A stretch of DNA of 64,000 bases from Pseudogulbenkiania sp. MAI-1 (lineage in GTDB: Bacteria > Pseudomonadota > Gammaproteobacteria > Burkholderiales > Chromobacteriaceae), in NCBI RefSeq assembly GCF_000527175.1, contig NZ_AZUR01000001.1, positions 2,332,501 through 2,396,500 on the forward strand. Direction: 5' to 3'. The notes under the pieces were generated by a model. The model was not told where the DNA came from, ran no database searches, and saw only the letters and a list, made by a program, of their open reading frames with translations. A program made the position numbers and the translations under genes. Positions 39,487-48,269 of this stretch are shown here, piece after piece. Positions within the stretch are counted from its first letter, which is position 1. Every line of letters begins with the position of its first letter.

Positions 39487-40098
39487 ATGCTTCGATTGTA
39501 CGACTTTGAACTATCAGGTAGCTGTTACAAGATTCGTCTGTTCCTCAATATCCTGGGGCTCGACTATGTAAAGGTAGAGGTCGACTTCATCAACAAGGAA
39601 CATAAAAGCGATCGCTATACTGCCCTCAATCCGTTCGGTGAGATCCCGATTTTCGAGGATGGCACCCTGCGTCTCAGAGATGCCCAGGCTATTCTTGTGT
39701 ACTTGGCCAAGAAATATGACCAGACGAACCAGTGGTATCCGGAAGATGCAGAATCCGCTGCGCGCATTAGCCAATGGCTGGCCACCGGCGGCGGCGAGAT
39801 CATGAATTCGGCCGGTGCCCGCCTGGTCAAGATTCTGAACTACCCACTCGACTTGGAAAAACTCCAGGCGGGAGCAAACCGCGTCTTCAAAATACTGGAT
39901 GACCACTTGGCCGACAAAGAATGGCTGGAACTCGGCCATCCCACGATAGCCGACATTGCCTGCTTCCCCTACACCGCAATGGCTGGAGAGGGCGGAATCG
40001 ACCTTACGCCCTACCCTAATGTGCTGAAGTGGATCGAACGTATTAAGCGGTTACCCAACTTCATTCCGATGCCTGGCATACCCGCCATTGCTGATTGA
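39487..40098 (+). CDS. glutathione S-transferase
   Basis: The 203-residue GST has an N-terminal thioredoxin-like domain (MLRLYDFELSGSCYKIRLFL with Ser/Cys in the active-site region, NPFGEIPIFEDGTLRLRDAQAI with the glutathione-binding motif). An all-helical C-domain follows (HPTIADIACFPYTAM, the N-capping box). It lies 216 bases after formaldehyde dehydrogenase on the same strand. It is in the beta/theta-like bacterial group; the substrate is unknown. Start and length are typical. Confidence 0.92.
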   Translation: MLRLYDFELSGSCYKIRLFLNILGLDYVKVEVDFINKEHKSDRYTALNPFGEIPIFEDGTLRLRDAQAILVYLAKKYDQTNQWYPEDAESAARISQWLATGGGEIMNSAGARLVKILNYPLDLEKLQAGANRVFKILDDHLADKEWLELGHPTIADIACFPYTAMAGEGGIDLTPYPNVLKWIERIKRLPNFIPMPGIPAIAD

Positions 40099-40105
40099 CC
40101 TCACT

Positions 40106-40203
40106 ATTATTAACCTGGCCCTTAGATAACCTGGTCAAGTTAAGCCGAATTCTGACTTAACAACAACACCAAGCCATTGGCACTTAAGGGCCGGGTTAAT
40201 AAT
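40106..40203. repeat. short element bounded by 19-base inverted repeats
   Basis: Arms attattaacctggccctta (40106-40124) and the reverse complement at 40185-40203 agree at 18 of 19 positions and enclose 60 bases. The unit starts 8 bases after the GST stop. It could be a long-loop terminator or a small non-autonomous element. The rest of 40204-40551 shows no gene. Confidence 0.5.
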
Positions 40204-40551
40204 TATCATTCGAATCTGGCGCGTAAACAAAGGGCTCTTGATGCACTCCATCACGAAAGCCATACCCCTCCTCTTTGCTCGCAATGCCCCCTTTTCATAG
40301 TGTTACGCCAGTTAAGTACCATGCCAGGCAACAAGCTGCAAAACAACCACGTAGGGTATTCACCCGCATAGACAACCTTTTAGACGCGGCGAACTACTCT
40401 GCCACTCTCCCTGACCATCTACCTTCTACTACCCATTATTCTTATCGTCTTATCTGATGCGGCACCGCACTTAGCAACGGTACGCCGATCGACATGTTGT
40501 GTCTCCAACCTAATACTCGTGATGACAATAAACAAAAGAGGAGAAACTCTC

Positions 40552-42426
40552 ATGCTCACCTTAAGAGCAAGGATGCTTACCTTCGTATTGATGATCTTAA
40601 TGACCATTTCGCTTTTATTTGGTGGTGTAGCATACTGGAAAATGCGAGAGGCGCTACTTTCATCGATCAGTGAACAGGTCATTCAAACAGCTCACAACAA
40701 AGTCAGCTTTATCACAGAATGGGTTGCCACACGTCAGAATATCGTTAGTTCATTACTGCCTCACTTTGACGAAAACAACATGACGCCGGTGCTTGACCAA
40801 ACTCGGGATGCTGGCAATTTTGATGACGTCTATGTAGGTGAGCCCAACAAAAAATTCACACAGTTTTCCAAGGCGCCTCCTGTTTCAGCTGATTTCGACC
40901 CTACGGTACGTCCATGGTATCTGGCTGCAAACAACAGCCAAGAAGCAGTAGCTACCGACCCCTATCGTGATTTCACTACCGGTACGGCCGTTATTACGTT
41001 CGCCCGTGCTTTACGCAATAGCAGCGGCCAACTGATTGCCGTGGGCGCTGGAGACGTTTCGCTACAGCGCGTGACAGAAGAGGTAGTCTCATCCAAATTA
41101 CCTGGAAACGGATATGCCTTTTTGCTCACTTCGGAAGGCACCATCATTGCACACCCTGCCAAGGCGTCGGAAATGAAGAAAATCGGCGACGTCATCCAAG
41201 GCTACGATTTAAACGGCATCAGCAAGGATGGCTCGTTACAGACCGTCAATGTGAATGGGGAATCCACCATGACAGCGCTCTTCCCTGTCGGTAAGACCGG
41301 TTGGTTGCTCGGTGTGGTGGTGCCGGTGGCGGCAGCAACCTCATCCATCACCAGCATGATCACGCTGATGCTGGGGCTACTGGTGGTGGTGTTGGCAGTA
41401 GCCAGCGTGCTGGCCATTGTGGGTGTCGGCCGCATGCTCTCGGGTCTGATCGAACTGCGCGATGTGATGCATAAGGTGGCGAGCGGGGAAGGCAATCTCA
41501 ATGTTCAGTTACCTGTCCACTCTCACGATGAAGTGGGGCAGATTGCCGAAGCTTTCAACATGTTTGTGCGGAAGCTGCATACGACGTTTCTGTCGGTTCA
41601 GAACGATGCCGATGCGTTGGCCAGCGATTCCTTAGTCCTTAACGAGGCGGCAGGCAGGATAGCCGTCGACTCCCGGACTCAGTCGAATGAGCTGTCGGCC
41701 AGTGCCGCGACCATCGAGCAGATTACCGTCAGCATCAATCACATTGCTGCACATGCCGATGAAACCGAGGTGCTGGTCTCTGCGGCAAGAAATCACTCGG
41801 CAGAGTCCTTCCAGGCGATGGAAAAAGTGGCCGGTGAAATCCAGTCCATCGTGTCCACGGTCGATGCATTGCAGAACTCCATGGGCGATTTGGCTTCGTA
41901 CTCCGAGCAAATTCGCGGCATCGTGGCCGTGATACGAGATATTGCCGACCAAACCAATCTGCTGGCATTGAACGCGGCCATTGAGGCCGCACGCGCTGGC
42001 GAGCAGGGACGTGGATTTGCCGTGGTGGCGGATGAAGTCCGTAAGTTGGCAGAACGCACGGCGGCGGCGACAGTAGAGATCGCACAGATGATCAACAGTG
42101 TGATGAGCCAGACCGAAGTCGCCATGGGGCACACCAACAACGTGAATGAACGGGTGGCCAACGGCGTGGCGCTATCGCGTGAAGCGGCAGAAAAGGTGGG
42201 GCAGATCAACCGTAGCACCGAGGACATTGCGGCCCGTATCTCAGAGATATCCACCTCCACCAAGGAGCAGAGTGTCGCTACGACTTCCATGGCGCAAAGC
42301 GCTGAGCGTATCAACAGCAAGGCGCTGGAAAGCGACGAGAATCTGCAGCAGATCTTGAGCATCATCCATGATTTGTCGCAGCGAGGCTCAGATCTTAGGG
42401 GCTTGATTTCGCAGTTCAAGCTATAA
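40552..42426 (+). CDS. methyl-accepting chemotaxis protein with dCache sensor
   Basis: The 624-residue chemoreceptor has transmembrane segment 1 at about residues 8-30. A periplasmic dCache domain (~35-270) follows, with DPTVRPWYLAA and DPYRDFTTGTAVITFAR, the usual ligand pocket pattern. TM2 is at ~275-300 (LLVVVLAVASVLAIV), then HAMP and a cytoplasmic signalling domain with hairpin tip NLLALNAAIEAARAGEQGRG. ATG 40552 has aggaga upstream. Such dCache receptors often sense amino acids or quaternary amines. The ligand is not known, but the catabolic neighbours make an amine plausible. Confidence 0.93.
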   Translation: MLTLRARMLTFVLMILMTISLLFGGVAYWKMREALLSSISEQVIQTAHNKVSFITEWVATRQNIVSSLLPHFDENNMTPVLDQTRDAGNFDDVYVGEPNKKFTQFSKAPPVSADFDPTVRPWYLAANNSQEAVATDPYRDFTTGTAVITFARALRNSSGQLIAVGAGDVSLQRVTEEVVSSKLPGNGYAFLLTSEGTIIAHPAKASEMKKIGDVIQGYDLNGISKDGSLQTVNVNGESTMTALFPVGKTGWLLGVVVPVAAATSSITSMITLMLGLLVVVLAVASVLAIVGVGRMLSGLIELRDVMHKVASGEGNLNVQLPVHSHDEVGQIAEAFNMFVRKLHTTFLSVQNDADALASDSLVLNEAAGRIAVDSRTQSNELSASAATIEQITVSINHIAAHADETEVLVSAARNHSAESFQAMEKVAGEIQSIVSTVDALQNSMGDLASYSEQIRGIVAVIRDIADQTNLLALNAAIEAARAGEQGRGFAVVADEVRKLAERTAAATVEIAQMINSVMSQTEVAMGHTNNVNERVANGVALSREAAEKVGQINRSTEDIAARISEISTSTKEQSVATTSMAQSAERINSKALESDENLQQILSIIHDLSQRGSDLRGLISQFKL

Positions 42427-42588
42427 GGCTAGTTTCTAAGTATTCGAAGACCTGGCTGGGATATGTGACATTGACGCTTATAGGAAGCCCAAAAGGTCTC
42501 TTGTGAGTCAACTAGCCAGTTGGTTGGACTATCCCGGGGTTGATAGCGTCCGTCAACGCCCTGCCTCAGGAAAGAGCAAAGTATCCAT

Positions 42589-42614
42589 GTGTCCACCAGA
42601 AGTCTGGTGGACAC
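42589..42614. repeat. perfect 12-bp inverted repeat
   Basis: Arms gtgtccaccaga and tctggtggacac are separated by two bases. It lies 162 bases after the chemoreceptor gene. A second perfect hairpin (gttgcgc-ttac-gcgcaac) is at 42682-42699. Function unknown; it could be a terminator, protein site or insertion-sequence scar. Confidence 0.6.
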
Positions 42615-42719
42615 GATACTCCCAAGAGTCCCAAGGCAGTTCAATGTGGTCGGGCTGAACGCTTACACCACAGCCAGTCCAGTTGCGCTTACGCGCAACG
42701 CGCCCTGCCAGGCGCACAG

Positions 42720-42752
42720 AAAAAAACCCCACCACCCGTTAGAGTGGCGGGG
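42720..42752 (-). terminator. Rho-independent terminator (minus strand)
   Basis: On the minus strand a 9-bp stem (ccccgccac / gtggtgggg, one mismatch) is followed by seven T. It lies 250 bases after the stop of the AraC-type regulator and is probably its terminator. I see no gene in 42427-42999. Confidence 0.75.
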
Positions 42753-42999
42753 TAAACACACTCCCACCTGGTTACTACTCAAATATGATCAACAAATCCT
42801 TTTTGTTGATCAGATGCTTCGCACCACCCTCTCCTCCCGGGTCATTTCGTACCGCACGCATCCAGGCCAAAGAACCGCAGCGTTATTCTGTATGCCGTGG
42901 AATTGAGATTGTCTCGAAAGAGAAAGCTCATGACTGTTGCGATATCCCTGGGAAGGCCGTGACCCTTATTCATTCATGTAAAATTGATCGACCTTCTAT

Positions 43000-44082
43000 T
43001 CACGCAGGGCTCATAAGGCTTGCACTAGCTGAGCTGTGATGAGCCCGTAGCTCGACTCCTGAGGTTCCAAAGCGCTCGCGATACGCGCTTGGGGACACTC
43101 CCAAGCGCCGCTGGAACACCCTACGCATGTGATCGTCCGAGCTAAAACCACTGCGGGCTGCGATTGACTTGAGGGGCAAACCGATGTCCTCTAGCAGCCT
43201 GCGTGCCAGTTCGAATCGCGCAGTCTCAATGAAGTGAGCCGGAGCATGGCCGGTTTCACGGGTAAAAAGGCGTGTAAAATTACGCTCACTCATAGCCACA
43301 CGCTTTGCCATATCCGGGATAACGAACTTATGATCGAGGTTTTGTAGAATCCAATCCTGTAGTTCTCGGATAGTCGGGTGGTTAATCATCTGACTCCCCA
43401 GATGCGTACTAAACTGCGACTGCCCACCCGGGCGCTTCAGATAAACCACTAGGTCGCGCGCCACCGCCAAGGCGATGTCTCTTCCCAGGTCTTCTTCGAC
43501 CATCGCCAAAGCGAGATCAATACCAGCCGTCACCCCCGCTGAAGTCCAAATATGGCCCTCCTTGATGAAGATCGCATCGGAGTCAACGTTGACCCGCGGA
43601 TAACGGGTCTGGAGCAAGTCAGATACGCTCCAGTGAGTGGCGGCACGTTTATGATCCAGTACTCCAGCGTCAGCTAGGAAAAAGCTCCCCGAACAGAGAG
43701 AGACAAGTCGAGCTAAACGATGAGAAACGTTGCGGACCCAATCGACAATCTCTGGTACAGCCTTGAGAGCCTTCTCAATTTGCCTGGCACCAACGACGAT
43801 GGCGATATCGGGCAAATCATACTTACTCAGTGTTTTTGTGGCTTGCAGCGCAATCAAGGTGTCCGATTGGATAGTGCCGGTGACGGTTGAGACGATACGC
43901 AAATCATAGAATGGCGGACGCTTGAGAGAGGCAAGTTGCGTATTTGCATAGTCGAACACGTTGATGAGTTCTACCGCCTCTATCGCCTTGAAGCCGGGAT
44001 AAATCACGATCTCAACAGTCCGTAACTTCCCAGTAGGAGCGGCATCCATATTGGCTTGAGTGCAAAGTCTGCTTTGTTGCAT
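43000..44082 (-). CDS. GATase/DJ-1-AraC regulator (GlxA/GbdR-type)
   Basis: This 360-residue regulator has an N-terminal DJ-1/PfpI-like class-I glutamine amidotransferase domain (about 20-200; VEIVIYPGFKAIEAVELINVF, elbow SLCSGSFFLADAG, HWSVSDLL). A C-terminal AraC double HTH follows (about 245-340; DMAKRVAMSERNFTRLFTRETG, SIAARSGFSSDDHMRRVFQRRLGVSP). The start at 44082 has ggag upstream. Members of this group (GbdR, CdhR) control glycine betaine, carnitine and arginine catabolism. Here it is beside a quaternary-amine ABC importer with etfBA, so it is a candidate activator of that operon. The intergenic stretch 44083-44402 holds no other gene. Confidence 0.9.
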   Translation of the reverse strand: MQQSRLCTQANMDAAPTGKLRTVEIVIYPGFKAIEAVELINVFDYANTQLASLKRPPFYDLRIVSTVTGTIQSDTLIALQATKTLSKYDLPDIAIVVGARQIEKALKAVPEIVDWVRNVSHRLARLVSLCSGSFFLADAGVLDHKRAATHWSVSDLLQTRYPRVNVDSDAIFIKEGHIWTSAGVTAGIDLALAMVEEDLGRDIALAVARDLVVYLKRPGGQSQFSTHLGSQMINHPTIRELQDWILQNLDHKFVIPDMAKRVAMSERNFTRLFTRETGHAPAHFIETARFELARRLLEDIGLPLKSIAARSGFSSDDHMRRVFQRRLGVSPSAYRERFGTSGVELRAHHSSASASLMSPA

Positions 44083-44402
44083 GAATCACTCCGAGGGTAT
44101 GTTTCCCAAACCCCAAACACATTTCCTTCATCGCCACTGACTGAAGCGTGGTCAAGGAAGTAAAGCAATTCAGGATTGCTGCACAGTTTTGCAGTTCGGC
44201 AACTTGACGGACAAAGCCACTGACCATGACATAATCCGCAGGCTGTTTGAAACCGCGCATATTGATCTTGGCCACTTTTCTGCTGTGATACCGCTCCATT
44301 TCATCTAGATGATTCGCCCCCGCTACCGCATTAATATCCGCAATTCTGACATCGCTGCATGACCGTCACGCGTACCATATGCACCATCTAGGGGCGTTTG
44401 GG

Positions 44403-45338
44403 TTATGCGAGCTCGTCCAGCAGTTCCGGCACAAGCGTGAACAGGTCCCCCACCAGACCATAATCCGCCACGCTGAAGATCGGCGCTTCCGCGTCCTGGT
44501 TGATCGCCACGATCACCTTCGAACCCGTCATCCCCGCCAGGTGCTGGATCGCCCCCGAAATGCCCACCGCGATGTACAGCTGCGGCGCCACGATCTTGCC
44601 GGTCTGGCCAACCTGGTAGTCGTTCGGAACGTAGCCGGCATCGACCGCGGCACGGGAGGCCCCCAGCGCGGCTTGTAGCTTGTCCGCCAGCGGCTCCAAC
44701 ACCGCCGTGAAGTTCTCGCCACTGCCAAGACCCCGGCCGCCGGAAACGATGATGCGGGCCGACGTCAGTTCCGGACGGTCCAGCTTCGTCACTTCACGGC
44801 TCACGAACTGCGAGCTGCCAACCTCCGCCGCCGCTTCGATTTTCTCGAGGCTCGCACTGCCGCCTTCGGCCGCCACCGGGTCGAAACCCGTTGCACGGAC
44901 GGTGATGACCTTGATCGCATCGCTCGATTGCACGGTGGCAATCGCGTTGCCGGCGTAGATCGGGCGCTTGAACGTGTCCGCACCGACGACGGCCGTGATA
45001 TCCGAAATCTGCGCGACATCCAGTTTCGCCGCGATGCGCGGCGCGATGTTCTTGCCATAGGCGGTCGCCGCGACGAGGATGTGCGAGTAGTCCTTCACGA
45101 TGTTCAGCGCCGTCGCCTCGACGTTCTCTGCCAAACCATCGGCCAGTTGCGGCGCATCCGCCAGCAACACCTTGCCGACCCCGGCGATCTTCGCCGCCGC
45201 ATCGGCCGCCCCCTGGGCCTGGTGGCCCGCGACCAGGACGTGAATGTCGCCGCCGAGCTTCGTCGCGGCCGCGACCGTGTTCAATGTCGCCGACTTGATC
45301 GACACGTTGTCATGTTCGGCAATTACCAGAATCGTCAT
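44403..45338 (-). CDS. etfA: electron transfer flavoprotein alpha subunit (copy 2)
   Basis: The 311-residue EtfA is nearly identical to copy 1 at 23070-24008 on the other strand, with the same FAD-binding landmarks (GGRGLGSGENF, VPNDYQVGQTGK, VGISGAIQHLAGM). The visible differences are INQDAEA for INQDPEA and the C-terminus LDELA. It is the last gene of a proX-proW-proV-etfB-etfA series, so here ETF is tied to an importer. Confidence 0.95.
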   Translation of the reverse strand: MTILVIAEHDNVSIKSATLNTVAAATKLGGDIHVLVAGHQAQGAADAAAKIAGVGKVLLADAPQLADGLAENVEATALNIVKDYSHILVAATAYGKNIAPRIAAKLDVAQISDITAVVGADTFKRPIYAGNAIATVQSSDAIKVITVRATGFDPVAAEGGSASLEKIEAAAEVGSSQFVSREVTKLDRPELTSARIIVSGGRGLGSGENFTAVLEPLADKLQAALGASRAAVDAGYVPNDYQVGQTGKIVAPQLYIAVGISGAIQHLAGMTGSKVIVAINQDAEAPIFSVADYGLVGDLFTLVPELLDELA

Positions 45339-46090
45339 CTCTGTCCGCTCCTCTTACAACACTTTGGCTTCTGTTTTCAGCTTCTCGACCAGCGTTTTCA
45401 CGTCCGGCACGATGATCCCCGCGGCCCGTTTCGGCGGTTCTTCCACCTTCAGTGTCTTCAGGCGCGGTGTGACGTCGACACCCAGGTCCTCCGGCTTTAC
45501 CGTATCGAGCGGCTTCTTCTTCGACTTCATGATGTCCGGCAGCTTCACGTAGCGCGGTTCATTCAGGCGCAGGTCGGTCGTCACCACGGCCGGCAAGGTG
45601 AGCGACAACGTCTCGGCGCCGCCGTCCACCTCGCGCGTGACGGTGGCGCGGCCGTCCGCGACAGTGACCTTCGACGCGAACGTGGCTTGCGGCAGGCCCG
45701 CGAGGGCCGCGAGCATCTGGCCCGTCTGGTTCGAGTCATCGTCGATCGCCTGCTTGCCGAGGATGATCAGCTGAGGCTGTTCCTTGTCGACCAGCGCCTT
45801 GAGGATCTTGGCGACGGCGAGCGGCTGTACGTCGTCGTCCGACTCGACGAGGATCGCCCGGTCTGCGCCCATCGCGAGTGCGGAGCGCAGCGTCTCCTGG
45901 GCCTGCGCCACGCCCACCGACACCACGATCACTTCTGTCGCCGCGCCGGCTTCCTTGAGTCGTACCGCTTCTTCCACGGCGATCTCGTCGAACGGGTTCA
46001 TCGACATTTTTACGTTCGCGAGGTCGACGCCCGTGCCGTCCGACTTCACCCGGACCTTGACGTTGTAGTCGACCACTCTCTTCACTGGGA
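44417..46090 (-). repeat. inverted duplication of etfBA, right copy
   Basis: The reverse complement of this segment is almost identical to 22320-23990. The two copies lie in opposite orientation with about 20.4 kb between them, so recombination between them would invert the DNA from DUF3422 to the AraC regulator. No transposase or inverted-repeat ends border either copy. Confidence 0.9.
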
Positions 46091-46103
46091 CTAATACTTT
46101 CAT
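45354..46103 (-). CDS. etfB: electron transfer flavoprotein beta subunit (copy 2)
   Basis: The 249-residue EtfB matches copy 1 except at the start (MKVLVPVKRVVDYN against MKLMVPLKRVVDYN). The start is set at 46103 by homology; a further in-frame ATG four codons upstream has weaker support. It follows proV by 78 bases and precedes etfA by 15. The N-terminus here is the more usual EtfB sequence, which suggests copy 2 is closer to the original and copy 1 has changed at its 5' end. Confidence 0.95.
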   Translation of the reverse strand: MKVLVPVKRVVDYNVKVRVKSDGTGVDLANVKMSMNPFDEIAVEEAVRLKEAGAATEVIVVSVGVAQAQETLRSALAMGADRAILVESDDDVQPLAVAKILKALVDKEQPQLIILGKQAIDDDSNQTGQMLAALAGLPQATFASKVTVADGRATVTREVDGGAETLSLTLPAVVTTDLRLNEPRYVKLPDIMKSKKKPLDTVKPEDLGVDVTPRLKTLKVEEPPKRAAGIIVPDVKTLVEKLKTEAKVL

Positions 46104-46181
46104 CTCTATACTCAATTCGTTACCAAACTATTGGTAGAAACAAGGTTGCCATGGGACTGGTATGTGGGATGTACATGTGGC

Positions 46182-47309
46182 TCATCTCGACGCTAGCTTG
46201 ACCGCACCACCAGCACCCTCCGTTTCACCCGACCTCGAGTGTCCACTACTCACCCAGGGCTGTTCCGCGCCCCCTCCCAAGGTCGCCGACATGATCTTCT
46301 CCAGACTGAGTACACCCATACAGTTGCCCGAGTCATCGATGACGCCGATTTCCGTTTCGCCGGCCTCGACGAGTCGGCGTGCAGCTGCTTCCAGGGTCGT
46401 CCCCATAGGCACGCTCACACGAGGCTTGAAGGAGGACGCTCCGGCTCGCGCCATCACACTATCCACAAGCAGCACCCGTCCTCGATTCACTTCTTTCACA
46501 AAGCGGGAGATATAGTCGTCCGCCGGATTGAGCACGATCTCTTGTCCGGTCCCCTGCTGTACCACCTCACCATCACGGAGAATGGCAATGCGGTCGCCTA
46601 GTCGTAACGCCTCGTCGAGATCATGGGTAATGAAAACAATCGTCTTCTTGATCTCCTTCTGGAGATCTAGCAGCACCGTTTGCATGTCCACTCGGATCAA
46701 CGGATCAAGTGCGGAATAGGCTTCATCCATGAGAAGGATCGGAGCATCATTGGTCAGCGCTCGTGCGAGGCCAACTCGCTGCTGCATCCCCCCGGACAAC
46801 TGGTTCGGGTAACGCTTTTCAAAGCCCGACAGTCCGACTCGCTCAAGCCAACGCATGGCCGAGTCAACCTGCTGTTTGTACGGTATACCCTGGATTTCAA
46901 GCCCATATACCGTATTTTCAAGAACCGTACGATGGGGTAACAGCGCAAACTTCTGGAACACCATCGCGGTCTTATGTCGCCGAAATTCCCGAAGGGTGCG
47001 TTTGTCCATCTTCACGACGTCGATACCATCAACAAGAATTTCGCCTGCAGTCGGTTCGATCAGGCGGTTGATGTGGCGAATCAGTGTCGACTTGCCCGAA
47101 CCAGACAGCCCCATGATGACTTGGATGCATCCCGCCGGCATCGTGATATTGATGTTTCTCAACCCAAGGACATGGCCATGCTGACGGTTGAGTTCGCTTT
47201 TGCTCATCCCTTGCTTGACACTGTCAACGTAAGCGGCGCCATTAGGACCGAAAATCTTATAGAGATTCTTGATCTCGATGCCATAGGAGCCTGAGGTGCG
47301 ATCAACCAT
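46182..47309 (-). CDS. proV: quaternary-amine ABC transporter ATP-binding protein (ProV-type)
   Basis: The 375-residue ATPase starts MVDRTSGSYGIEIKNLYKIFG, a ProV-type N-terminus. Walker A GLSGSGKST, Q-loop FQKFALLPHRTV, signature LSGGMQQRVGLARAL and Walker B ILLMDEAYSALD are all visible. A C-terminal CBS-like regulatory region (about 290-360, VDSVMARAG ... IGVIDDSGNCMGVLSLEKIM) follows. ProV enzymes drive uptake of glycine betaine, proline betaine, choline or carnitine. The start at 47309 overlaps proW by eight bases. Confidence 0.94.
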   Translation of the reverse strand: MVDRTSGSYGIEIKNLYKIFGPNGAAYVDSVKQGMSKSELNRQHGHVLGLRNINITMPAGCIQVIMGLSGSGKSTLIRHINRLIEPTAGEILVDGIDVVKMDKRTLREFRRHKTAMVFQKFALLPHRTVLENTVYGLEIQGIPYKQQVDSAMRWLERVGLSGFEKRYPNQLSGGMQQRVGLARALTNDAPILLMDEAYSALDPLIRVDMQTVLLDLQKEIKKTIVFITHDLDEALRLGDRIAILRDGEVVQQGTGQEIVLNPADDYISRFVKEVNRGRVLLVDSVMARAGASSFKPRVSVPMGTTLEAAARRLVEAGETEIGVIDDSGNCMGVLSLEKIMSATLGGGAEQPWVSSGHSRSGETEGAGGAVKLASR

Positions 47310-48189
47310 GAACGATCTCCAAGTGCTTTTGCAAACGCTTACCGTATGCTTGGCTGGCGCGGTCGAAGATGACTGCGACCCCAACAATCGCTAGGCCATT
47401 GAGGATGCCCAGCGTGAAATACTGATTCGCGATCGCCTTCAGAACGGGTTGTCCCAGGCCCTCAACACCAATCATGGCGGCTACCACCACCATCGCCAGC
47501 GCCATCATGATGGTCTGATTTATCCCTGCCATGATGGCCGGAAGTGCCAGAGGTATCTGCACATTCTTGAGTTTTTGCCAGAACGAAGAACCAAACGCGT
47601 CTGCCGCTTCCAGGACCTCCACATCAACTTGCCGAATGCCAAGGTCGGTGAGCCGAATGATCGGCGGGACGGCATAAATAACCACCGCAATCAGGCCGGG
47701 AACCTTGCCGATACCAAGTAGCATCACCACCGGGATCAGATAGACGAAGCTCGGCATCGTTTGCATGATATCCAGGATGGGTTTGATAATTCTGCTGGCA
47801 CGATCCGAGCAAGACATCAGTATGCCGAGCGGTATGCCAAATAGAATAGACACGATGGTGCTGACCAAAATCATCGAGATGGTCCTCATCGTATCTTCCC
47901 ACATGCCGAATAAGCCGATAGCCATCAGAATAACGACAGATCCGGCAACAATCTTCATGCTCCTGCTAGCCAGCCACGCTATCGCTGCGATCAATGCGAC
48001 AATGATCGGCCATGGGGTAGTCGTAAAAAAAGCATCCGCTGCATTCAGAAATTTCTGAAGCGGCGAAAAAAATGTCTCAATTCCTTCGCCGTAATTAGAG
48101 CTGAAGGCTCGATATTTGTCATCGACGGCTTGTTTTAAAGTAAAAAGAGTTATTTCGTCTAACTGAGGAAAGTTTTTGAACCATTCCAT
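47302..48189 (-). CDS. proW: quaternary-amine ABC transporter permease (ProW-type)
   Basis: The 295-residue permease has a ProW-like soluble N-terminus, then about six membrane helices. The binding-protein-dependent transport signature is present (EAADAFGSSFWQKLKNVQIPLALPAIMAGINQ, read in segments) along with MQTMPSFVYLIPVVMLLGIG. It lies between proX (80 bases upstream, with a hairpin between) and proV. A second, more divergent ProW-like permease pair sits at the right end of the window. Confidence 0.94.
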   Translation of the reverse strand: MEWFKNFPQLDEITLFTLKQAVDDKYRAFSSNYGEGIETFFSPLQKFLNAADAFFTTTPWPIIVALIAAIAWLASRSMKIVAGSVVILMAIGLFGMWEDTMRTISMILVSTIVSILFGIPLGILMSCSDRASRIIKPILDIMQTMPSFVYLIPVVMLLGIGKVPGLIAVVIYAVPPIIRLTDLGIRQVDVEVLEAADAFGSSFWQKLKNVQIPLALPAIMAGINQTIMMALAMVVVAAMIGVEGLGQPVLKAIANQYFTLGILNGLAIVGVAVIFDRASQAYGKRLQKHLEIVHG

Positions 48190-48225
48190 GACAAGCTCCC
48201 GGATATCATTCGATATCGCTCAAAG

Positions 48226-48255
48226 CGAACGCAGAACTCCATCGTTCTGCGTTCG
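48226..48255. terminator. intercistronic hairpin between proX and proW
   Basis: A perfect 12-bp stem (cgaacgcagaac / gttctgcgttcg) with a 6-base loop lies 15 bases after the proX stop. Such hairpins between binding-protein and permease genes often protect the upstream mRNA and lower downstream expression. Confidence 0.65.
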
Positions 48256-48269
48256 ATGCGGATTAAGTC

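Noticed and set aside
42785..43039. 84-codon frame overlapping the end of the AraC-type gene
   Set aside because: No family match; overlaps the terminator region and the real regulator gene.
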